Assembly: GCA_900771305.1 (NCBI GenBank)
Contig: CAAGNL010000192.1
Coordinates: 1 to 10,300, forward strand
From: Kiritimatiellia bacterium
GTDB taxonomy: Bacteria > Verrucomicrobiota > Kiritimatiellia > RFP12 > UBA1067
Reading direction: 5' to 3'
DNA: 10,300 bases
A model generated the notes under the pieces. The model searched no databases and was not told where the DNA came from. It saw nothing but the letters and a program-made list of their open reading frames with translations. Below, in pieces: positions 1 to 6,386 of the stretch; the first letter of the stretch is position 1; the number at the start of each line of letters is the position of its first letter. The translations under genes were made by a program, and so were the position numbers.

Positions 1-2
1 CG

Positions 3-458
3 GAGACGAGACGGCTTTTCGCCGCGAACGAGGCGGCGGTGGTGCTGGTGAAGGACGGCGTGATCGCCACGCTCGGGAACGGACGCGGACTCTCTCCCCT
101 GCTCACTCTCTGTGACCGCAATCCCGAGGACGTGAAGGGCGCCTGGGTGGTCGACAAGGTGATTGGCAAGGCCGCGGCGGCCATCTGCGTCTCGTTTGGC
201 GTCACGCGCGTCCATGCGGCGCTGATGTGCGAGCCGGGACGGGACCTTCTGAAGGAGCACGGCATCGCGTGCTCGGCGGACAAGATGGTTCCGCAGATTC
301 TCAATCGCGACAAGTCTGGACTCTGCCCTCTGGAAATGTCCGTGAAGGATCTCGACAAGGTCCCCGCCATGCTCAAGGCAATCCGCGCCAAGCTCAAGCA
401 GCTCCGCAAAGCCGCCCGGGAAAAGAATTTGAAGGACAAGAAAGCTGACGCAAAATGA
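3..458 (+). CDS. DUF1893 domain protein (TM1506-like), 5' end cut by the window edge
   Basis: This is the 3' part of a gene. The frame is open from the first complete codon at position 3, so the true start lies upstream; the GTG at 39 is internal to the conserved domain. The 151 visible residues match the DUF1893 family, which adopts a deaminase-like fold and has no established activity. The family signatures, seen in order, are a VLVKDG strand, a GRGLSPLL segment, a VVDKVIGKAAA segment, a CEPGRDLLKEHGI segment and a closing NRD.SGLCPLE motif. Family members are about 130 residues, so only a few N-terminal residues should be missing. The last 25 or so residues form a Lys/Arg-rich charged tail that I do not regard as part of the domain. 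The stop overlaps the next start codon as ATGA (455-458), implying co-expression with the decarboxylase. I can support the family but not a function. Confidence 0.85.
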   Translation, partial: ETRRLFAANEAAVVLVKDGVIATLGNGRGLSPLLTLCDRNPEDVKGAWVVDKVIGKAAAAICVSFGVTRVHAALMCEPGRDLLKEHGIACSADKMVPQILNRDKSGLCPLEMSVKDLDKVPAMLKAIRAKLKQLRKAAREKNLKDKKADAK

Positions 459-1729
459 AGACACTCCCGTTTACGAATGACCAGCTCGAGGCGATTGCCT
501 GCGAGTACCCCACGCCCTTCCACATCTACGACGAGAAGGCCATCCGCGCAAACGCACGCCGGCTCAAGGCTGCCTTCGCCTGGAACAAGGGTTTCCACGA
601 ATATTTCGCCGTGAAGGCGGCGCCTAATCCCCACCTGATGCAGATTCTGCGGGAAGAGGGCTTCGGAAGCGACTGTTCCTCCATGGCCGAGCTCGTGCTC
701 GCCCAGGCCGTCGGCAATGTGGGCGAAGATATCATGTTCACGTCGAACGACACGCCTGACTGCGAGTTCCAGAAGGCCAGGGAGCTGGGCGCGATCATCA
801 ACCTCGACGACATCACGCACATCGCGGCGGTCGAGCGCGCGTGCGGTTCCCTGCCCGAACTGATGTGCTGCCGCTGGAATCCCGGTCCGCTCAAGGGCGG
901 CAACGCGATCATCGGCAAGCCCGAGGAAGCCAAGTATGGCTTCACCACCGAACAGCTCTATGACGCCTACGCGCAGATGAAGGCGAAGGGCGTGAAGCGT
1001 TTCGGTCTGCACACGATGGTTGCTTCCAACGAGCTTGACCCGCAGTACATCATCGATACGGCCACGTTGCTCTTCGACCTTGTTGTGGACATCTCGAAGA
1101 AGGTCGGCATCACGTTTGACTTCATCAACATCGGCGGCGGTATCGGCATCCCCTACAAGCCGGATCAGGTTGCGCAGCCGCTGGAGGTCATCGGAGCCGG
1201 CATTGAGGCCGCCTACAAGTCGAATCTGCTCGCGAAGGGCCACCCCGATCTCAAGCTCTACATGGAGTGTGGTCGCTGCATCACGGGGCCCTACGGCTAC
1301 CTCGTCTCGCGTGTGCGCCACATCAAGCGGACGTATCGCACCTATGTGGGCCTCGACTCCTGCATGTCGAATCTCATGCGCCCCGCGCTCTACGGTTCCT
1401 ACCACCACGTCTCCGTGCCGAAGTATGGCCCCGCCGGCACGACCTACACGGAGAAGGCCGAGGTGCCGCTCATGCTGTGCGACGTGACGGGCTCGCTCTG
1501 CGAGAACAACGACAAATTCGCGATTCAGCGCGAGATTCCCGTTGTCGAGCCCGGCGACCTGCTCGTGCTGCACGATGCCGGCGCGCACGGCTACGCGATG
1601 GGCTTCCAGTACAACGGCAAGCTCCGCAGCGCGGAGCTTCTCCTGCGCGAGGACGGTTCGGTGAAAATGATCCGTCGTGCCGAGACGCTGAACGATTACT
1701 TCGCGACGCTCGACTTCCCTGGTCTATGA
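455..1729 (+). CDS. lysA: Diaminopimelate decarboxylase family enzyme (PLP-dependent, fold III)
   Basis: The family enzyme removes CO2 from meso-diaminopimelate to give L-lysine, the last step of lysine synthesis, in the cytoplasm. The 424-residue length is normal. An alanine-racemase-type PLP barrel comes first: the Schiff-base lysine is K54 in YFAVKA, the active-site histidine H186 lies in FGLHTM, the PLP-phosphate glycine loop is INIGGGIG (225-231), and ECGR is at 271-274. The C-terminal beta domain carries the substrate-binding CExxD motif as CENND (349-353) and the DAGAHG motif (374-379). LysA usually reads CESxD and HIGSQ where this protein has CENND and HTMVASN. The variant resembles a subgroup of lysA-like proteins from anaerobes that are annotated as diaminopimelate decarboxylase. 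Carboxynorspermidine or another amino-acid decarboxylase is less likely but not excluded by sequence alone. The start ATG overlaps the DUF1893 stop by 4 bases, and its own stop overlaps the next start in the same way. There is no strong Shine-Dalgarno, which fits coupled translation. Confidence 0.86.
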   Translation: MKTLPFTNDQLEAIACEYPTPFHIYDEKAIRANARRLKAAFAWNKGFHEYFAVKAAPNPHLMQILREEGFGSDCSSMAELVLAQAVGNVGEDIMFTSNDTPDCEFQKARELGAIINLDDITHIAAVERACGSLPELMCCRWNPGPLKGGNAIIGKPEEAKYGFTTEQLYDAYAQMKAKGVKRFGLHTMVASNELDPQYIIDTATLLFDLVVDISKKVGITFDFINIGGGIGIPYKPDQVAQPLEVIGAGIEAAYKSNLLAKGHPDLKLYMECGRCITGPYGYLVSRVRHIKRTYRTYVGLDSCMSNLMRPALYGSYHHVSVPKYGPAGTTYTEKAEVPLMLCDVTGSLCENNDKFAIQREIPVVEPGDLLVLHDAGAHGYAMGFQYNGKLRSAELLLREDGSVKMIRRAETLNDYFATLDFPGL

Positions 1730-4020
1730 GGGTGCTCGCGGTCGTCCTGGCGGCGGCGTTCTCCGTTGCCGCCGCGGCGCCGCCCGTGGTGCTGGCGGAG
1801 CGGGGGAATCCCCCCGCCTGCACCATTGTCACGCGTGCGGACGCCTCAGCATGCGAACGTTATGCGGCTCAGGAGCTCCAGCGCTTCCTGAAGCGGCAGA
1901 CCAATGTCGAGCTGCCCTTGGCGACGGACGCCGAACCCCTGCCCGACCATGCCATCCTGCTGGGCGCGACGCGGTATTCCGCAGGAATTCTCGGGGCAAC
2001 GAATGCCGTCGCTGCACTTGGCGACGAGGGATTTCGTCTCAAGGCCGTTCCGCCGCACGTCCTCGTGCTGGGCGGCTCGGGACGCGGCCCCCTCTACGGC
2101 GTCTATGAACTGCTTGAGCGCTTTGGCGGATGCGCCTGGTATTCGCTTCGATTCGAGGTGGTGCCCGAGCTCAAGGCCTTCAGCGTTCCCGCCGATCTCG
2201 ACGAGACACAGCTCCCCACCTTCGAACTTCGTTCGGAGAACTGGAACGGGCACGGGCGGGCGGACGACTTCGCGGCCCGCAATAAGCTCAATCTCGAATC
2301 CTTTGGCGAGAAGCTGGGCGGCACGCGCTTCCGCTTCGATCCAGTTCTCGGGAAGTGCCATACCTTTGCCCGCCTCGTGCCGCCGGAAAAGTGGTTTGAC
2401 ACGCATCCAGAATACTTCTCGTTGGTCGCAGGGCACCGACTTCGAAACCATTCCCAGCTCTGTCTGACCAATCCCGACGTCCTGCGCATCTGCACCGAGG
2501 AGGTGATGCGGCGCATCGCGGAATCCTATCCGAAGGGCATTCGCTACTACGGGGTTTCGCCCAACGACTGGCAGAACGCGTGCGAGTGCCCCGCCTGCGC
2601 AGAAGTGGACCGTCGGGCGAAGTCCCGGGCCGGAACGCTGATCGCGTTCGTGAACAGGATCGCCGAGGAGGTGGAGAAGACCTATCCGGACGTCTTCATT
2701 CAGACGCTGGCCTACTCCTACACGCGGCGTCCGCCCGTGGGGATCGTTCCTCGCCGCAACGTGCAGGTCTGCCTCTGCACGATCGAATGCGACTTCTCGA
2801 AGTCCATCCCCGAGAGCCGCGCGATCGAGAACCGGCGCGTTCGGCATGATTTCGGCGTCTGGGGGCGGTCAGGCTGTTCGCTGAGCGTGTGGGACTACGC
2901 CTCGGACTTCGGGGCCTACCATCATATTTGGCCCAACTACGGCGCGCTGCGGGGAAATCTTGAGTTCTTTGAACAGCAGGGCGTGCGGCAGGTCTTCACG
3001 CTGGTCAACGGCGGCGGTCCGAACGAGGTCTGGTCCAATATCCGCTGCTGGCTGCTCGCGAAATGGATGTGGAATCCGCGGCTGGACGAGAAGGCCCTGC
3101 TCGACCGTTGCTTCAAAGACCACTTTGGACCTGCTGCGGACGATGTCTGGGAATACTTCAATCTTCTGAGGGACGCTCCGCGTGACACGAAGCGTTTTCC
3201 GATGGGCTGTTTTTCGAATGTCTACGGTCCGGGGCTCGATGAAGCGGTTCTTGTCCGAGCTTCGGCGATTCTTGCCCGTGCCGAGGCGCGCGTGAAGGGA
3301 ACGCAGTATGCCGAAAATGCCCATTTGGCGCGCATCCCCGTCGATTTTACGCGTGTGCTCCGCGGCGCGGCGCGTCCATCGCTCTCCCGGAAAGACCTTG
3401 ATCTGGCGAAATGGTTGGATGAGCGGGATGCCGCGCGGCGTCTGGTGGAGATCATGGACCGTCCCGACGGACTCTCCCTCTGCGATGATCTGGCGGGACG
3501 CACCGCCTTCACGGCCCGCATCCGCGCCCTTGCGACGAAGGAGACGCCGGAAAAGCCCGGGAGGCTTCGTCTGACGCTGGACGAAACCCACCTCACGGGA
3601 TCCTATCCGGCGACGGTCTTCCGCTACGTGGAGGATCCACTGGCACGCGACGGGAAGGCGATTCTGCTGCCGGGGAAGGCCGGCGCCTGTACGGCCTGGC
3701 TCGATTTCCAGTCGCTGGATCTGGACGCCGACGGGCTCTACATCCCCCGCATTCGCGTGCGTGCCTCTCCCTGCGGAAGAGATGTTCTTCCGTTTCGGGC
3801 GGGCGTCTACAATCGGATCTTCCGGCGTGTGGTCAATTCGTTTGGCCCCGACGCCATCGATATCCAAATGGGTGTGGAAAAATACCGTTGGTACACGCTT
3901 GGTGTCGTGTCGCCCAGAATGGGCGATACGCTCTGGATCGGTCTTGGCGACGCGGGGGATCCGAACGCCGCCGTACCCGACGTTTGGATTGACCGCGTAG
4001 AGATTGTCCGCATCCAATGA
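1726..4020 (+). CDS. Secreted DUF4838 protein with GH67-like N-terminal domain
   Basis: This 764-residue protein is probably exported. Residues 1-18 form a signal peptide (R2, then a hydrophobic Ala/Val/Leu run ending in AAAA before PP). Residues about 30-150 resemble the alpha-glucuronidase (GH67) N-terminal domain, with AAQELQRFL near 47-55 and the typical GPLYGVYELLERFGG segment at 121-135. The DUF4838 domain follows, about 170-450. Its hallmark NDW....CECPAC (280-291) places C286, C288 and C291 close together. Other conserved-looking parts are QLCLTNPDVL (244-253) and CTIECDF (351-357). The last 130 or so residues are beta-rich and end in VWIDRVEIV, as carbohydrate-binding-type jelly rolls often do. 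Family knowledge suggests a role in polysaccharide breakdown, but no DUF4838 substrate can be assigned from sequence. The frame is open back to 1267; ATG 1726 is chosen because it gives the signal peptide and an ATGA overlap with the lysA stop. No terminator is visible after the stop. Confidence 0.9.
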   Translation: MRVLAVVLAAAFSVAAAAPPVVLAERGNPPACTIVTRADASACERYAAQELQRFLKRQTNVELPLATDAEPLPDHAILLGATRYSAGILGATNAVAALGDEGFRLKAVPPHVLVLGGSGRGPLYGVYELLERFGGCAWYSLRFEVVPELKAFSVPADLDETQLPTFELRSENWNGHGRADDFAARNKLNLESFGEKLGGTRFRFDPVLGKCHTFARLVPPEKWFDTHPEYFSLVAGHRLRNHSQLCLTNPDVLRICTEEVMRRIAESYPKGIRYYGVSPNDWQNACECPACAEVDRRAKSRAGTLIAFVNRIAEEVEKTYPDVFIQTLAYSYTRRPPVGIVPRRNVQVCLCTIECDFSKSIPESRAIENRRVRHDFGVWGRSGCSLSVWDYASDFGAYHHIWPNYGALRGNLEFFEQQGVRQVFTLVNGGGPNEVWSNIRCWLLAKWMWNPRLDEKALLDRCFKDHFGPAADDVWEYFNLLRDAPRDTKRFPMGCFSNVYGPGLDEAVLVRASAILARAEARVKGTQYAENAHLARIPVDFTRVLRGAARPSLSRKDLDLAKWLDERDAARRLVEIMDRPDGLSLCDDLAGRTAFTARIRALATKETPEKPGRLRLTLDETHLTGSYPATVFRYVEDPLARDGKAILLPGKAGACTAWLDFQSLDLDADGLYIPRIRVRASPCGRDVLPFRAGVYNRIFRRVVNSFGPDAIDIQMGVEKYRWYTLGVVSPRMGDTLWIGLGDAGDPNAAVPDVWIDRVEIVRIQ

Positions 4021-4032
4021 TTTTGCTATAAT
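4004..4032 (+). promoter_or_regulatory. Sigma-70-type promoter with extended -10, for gnd
   Basis: The -10 box is a perfect TATAAT at 4027-4032, preceded by TGC to make an extended -10 (TGnTATAAT, from 4024). A TTGTCC at 4004-4009 matches TTGACA at four of six positions and leaves a 17-base spacer. Transcription should start near 4039, giving a 5' leader of about 30 bases before the gnd ATG at 4070. The -35 box and most of the spacer lie inside the last codons of the DUF4838 gene, and the -10 lies just past its stop. The local AT-rich composition (4021-4065) stands out against GC-rich surroundings. Confidence 0.8.
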
Positions 4033-4059
4033 GCGAAAACTCAATTTTAGAAAACCGAA

Positions 4060-4063
4060 AGGA
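4060..4063 (+). promoter_or_regulatory. gnd: Ribosome binding site that fixes the gnd start
   Basis: AGGA in an A-rich context (GAAAGGAAACGAC) ends 6 bases before ATG 4070. It selects this ATG over the in-frame TTG at 4004, which lies in the promoter -35 box upstream of the expected transcription start. Confidence 0.75.
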
Positions 4064-4069
4064 AACGAC

Positions 4070-5521
4070 ATGGAGAAGGCTGACATCGGTCTCGTCGGTC
4101 TCGCCGTGATGGGCGAGAACCTCATCATGAACATGGAGTCGAAGGGTTTCACCGTGGCGTGCTACAACCGCACGGTCGAAAAGGTCGACGCCTTCGTGAA
4201 CGGCCGCGCCAAGGGTAAGAACATCATCGGCTGCCACTCGCTGGAGGAGCTGGCCGCGAATCTTGCGAAGCCCCGCAAGGTCTTCCTGATGGTCAAGGCC
4301 GGCGCCGCGGTGGACGGGATGATCGAGAACCTTCTGAAGGTGCTTGAGCCCGGCGACATCATCGTCGATGGCGGCAACAGCCACTTCCCGGACACGATCC
4401 GCCGCACGCAGTACGTCGAGTCCAAGGGCCTCCTCTATGTCGGCACGGGCGTCTCCGGCGGCGAAGAGGGCGCGCTCAAGGGGCCGTCCATGATGCCGGG
4501 CGGTTCGCCCGCCGCGTGGCCGTACGTGAAGGACATCTTCCAGGGCATCTGCGCGAAGGTCGAGGACGGAACCCCCTGCTGCGACTGGGTCGGCGAGAAC
4601 GGTGCCGGCCACTTTGTCAAGATGGTCCACAACGGCATCGAATACGGCGACATGCAGCTCATCTGCGAGAGCTACCAGCTGATGCGCGACCTGCTCGGCA
4701 TGTCCGACGACGAGATGCACGAGGTCTTCAAGAAGTGGAACACCACGGAGCTCGATTCGTACCTCATCGAGATCACGCGCGACATCCTCGCGTTCAAGGA
4801 CACGGACGGTTCCCCGATCGTTGAGAAGATCCTCGACACGGCCGGGCAGAAGGGCACGGGCAAGTGGACGGGCATCGCCGCCCTCGACGAAGGCGTGCCG
4901 CTCACGCTCATCGGCGAGGCCGTGTTCGCGCGCTGCCTCTCCGCAATGAAGAACGACCGCGTCGAGGCCGCCAAGGCCTATGCGCGTCCGAGACCGGAGT
5001 TCAAGGGTGACAAGGCCGCCTTCATCGAGGCGATCCGCCAGGCTCTCTACGCCTCCAAGATCATCTCCTACGCGCAGGGCTACACGCTCATGCGCACGGC
5101 CGCGAAGTCCTACAACTGGAACCTCAACTACGGCGGCATCGCTCTCATGTGGCGCGGCGGCTGCATCATCCGCTCCGTCTTCCTCGGCAAGATCAAGGAG
5201 GCCTACGACAAGAATCCGCAGCTGTCGAACCTGCTCCTCGACCCGTACTTCAAGTCGACGATCGAGAAGCTCGTCCCGGCGTGGCGCCAGGTCGCGGCCG
5301 CGGCGCTCCAGTACGGCATCCCCGCGCCGACGATGACGAGCGCGCTCAGCTACTTCGACGGCTACACCACGGAGCGCCTCCCGGCGAACCTGCTGCAGGC
5401 CCAGCGCGACTACTTCGGTGCCCACACCTACGAGCGCCTGGACAAGCCGCGCGGCGAGTTCTTCCACACGAACTGGACCGGCCACGGCGGCAGCACGTCT
5501 GCGGCGACGTACAATGCCTGA
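4070..5521 (+). CDS. gnd: 6-phosphogluconate dehydrogenase, decarboxylating (NADP-type)
   Basis: The enzyme oxidises and decarboxylates 6-phosphogluconate to ribulose 5-phosphate and makes NADPH, in the oxidative pentose phosphate pathway of the cytoplasm. The 483-residue length is that of the long, dimeric Gnd class. A Rossmann domain shows GLAVMG at 10-15 and the NRT (33-35) that favours NADP. DGGNSHFPDT (100-109) and the substrate loop VSGGEEGALKGPS (128-140) follow. The catalytic block GHFVKMVHNGIEYG contains K184, H187, N188 and E191. The all-helical domain has KGTGKWT (261-267), and R446 and H452 near the C-terminus sit exactly at the numbers of the substrate-binding pair in the sheep enzyme. 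All catalytic residues are present, so it should be active. The gene has its own promoter and a good Shine-Dalgarno. Its last 8 bases overlap the start of the HAD phosphatase gene, so the two are likely one transcript. No zwf or pgl gene is in the window. Confidence 0.97.
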   Translation: MEKADIGLVGLAVMGENLIMNMESKGFTVACYNRTVEKVDAFVNGRAKGKNIIGCHSLEELAANLAKPRKVFLMVKAGAAVDGMIENLLKVLEPGDIIVDGGNSHFPDTIRRTQYVESKGLLYVGTGVSGGEEGALKGPSMMPGGSPAAWPYVKDIFQGICAKVEDGTPCCDWVGENGAGHFVKMVHNGIEYGDMQLICESYQLMRDLLGMSDDEMHEVFKKWNTTELDSYLIEITRDILAFKDTDGSPIVEKILDTAGQKGTGKWTGIAALDEGVPLTLIGEAVFARCLSAMKNDRVEAAKAYARPRPEFKGDKAAFIEAIRQALYASKIISYAQGYTLMRTAAKSYNWNLNYGGIALMWRGGCIIRSVFLGKIKEAYDKNPQLSNLLLDPYFKSTIEKLVPAWRQVAAAALQYGIPAPTMTSALSYFDGYTTERLPANLLQAQRDYFGAHTYERLDKPRGEFFHTNWTGHGGSTSAATYNA

Positions 5522-6362
5522 TCTCAAGATCATCGCACTTGACCTGGACGGGACGCTTCTGGACTCCCAGAAGCGGCTCTCGTCCGTCAACCGCGCCGCG
5601 CTGGCGCGCGCGGCCGAGAAGGGCGCCCTGGTGGTTCCGACCACGGGGCGCTTCTTCGGCATGATGCCCGCCTGCATCCGCGACCTCCCGTTCGTGCGCT
5701 ATGCGATCACGATCAACGGCGCGCAGGTCTATGACCGCGAGACCGACACCGCCCTCGTACGTGAGGAGATTCCCCTCGACACGGCGCTTGAGGTGATGCG
5801 ACTCTTGGATGACCACGATGTCATCTACGACTGCTACCGCAATAACTGGGGCTGGATGACGCAGGCGTTCAAGGACAAGTCCACGGACTACGCCACGAAC
5901 GAGCACTACGTGAAGATGATTGCCGACTTCCGCAGGGGCGTTCCCGAGCTGAAGGCACATCTCGAGTCCACACGCGACGACGGCGATGTGCAGAAGATCA
6001 TGCTCTTCTCGCGGCTGGATGATCCCGAGATCCAGGCTCTTCACGCGGTCGAAACGGAACTCGTCTCCCGCTTCCCCCAGCTCAAGGCCACATCTTCGAC
6101 GTGGAACAACATCGAAATCAACCTGAAGACGGCGCACAAGGGCGTCGCGCTCGGACGGTTTGCGGAATCGCTCGGTCTGACGCTTGCGAACTGCATCTCC
6201 TTCGGTGATGGCGGGAACGACCTTACGATGATCGAGGCGGCCGGTGTTGGCGTCGCGATGGCCAATGCGGCTCCCGAGGTTCTTGCCGCCGCGGACTACG
6301 TGTCATGCTCGAACGACGAGGACGGCGTGGCCAAGGCGCTTGAACATTTTGGTCTCATTTAG
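5514..6362 (+). CDS. Cof-type HAD hydrolase (sugar-phosphate phosphatase family)
   Basis: This 282-residue protein belongs to the HAD superfamily, Cof/IIB group, which dephosphorylates small phosphometabolites such as sugar phosphates or flavin-related compounds using Mg2+. All four HAD motifs are visible: motif I DLDGTLL (10-16) with nucleophile D10 and general acid D12, motif II TTGR (43-46), the motif III lysine K209 in AHKG, and motif IV GDGGNDLTM (231-239) with D232 and D236. A type C2 cap lies between, about 85-190. The start ATG 5514 sits inside the end of gnd, 8 bases before its stop is complete, and puts the aspartate motif at the usual distance from the N-terminus. There is no clear Shine-Dalgarno, so coupling to gnd translation is likely. 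The link to gnd hints at a sugar-phosphate substrate, but this family is promiscuous and I do not assign one. Confidence 0.93.
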   Translation: MPDLKIIALDLDGTLLDSQKRLSSVNRAALARAAEKGALVVPTTGRFFGMMPACIRDLPFVRYAITINGAQVYDRETDTALVREEIPLDTALEVMRLLDDHDVIYDCYRNNWGWMTQAFKDKSTDYATNEHYVKMIADFRRGVPELKAHLESTRDDGDVQKIMLFSRLDDPEIQALHAVETELVSRFPQLKATSSTWNNIEINLKTAHKGVALGRFAESLGLTLANCISFGDGGNDLTMIEAAGVGVAMANAAPEVLAAADYVSCSNDEDGVAKALEHFGLI

Positions 6363-6386
6363 GGGGCGACAGGACGAAATCACGCG

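Noticed and set aside
1267..1725. In-frame upstream extension of the DUF4838 gene.
   Set aside because: It overlaps lysA by hundreds of bases, encodes Arg/Ala-rich nonsense, and would bury the signal peptide. ATG 1726 is far better.
3833..5677. Long open frame on the minus strand opposite gnd (614 codons), and similar ones at 8249-9958, 2869-4152 and 6834-8237.
   Set aside because: They mirror well-identified + strand genes in GC-rich DNA, where antisense frames stay open by codon bias. The products show no family motif and are Arg/Val/Asp-rich or otherwise unlike real proteins.
6340..6386. TTGAAC at 6340-6345 as a -35 box for the AAA/PD-(D/E)XK gene.
   Set aside because: No -10-like sequence lies at 15-19 bases; the matching region is GGGGGCGA.
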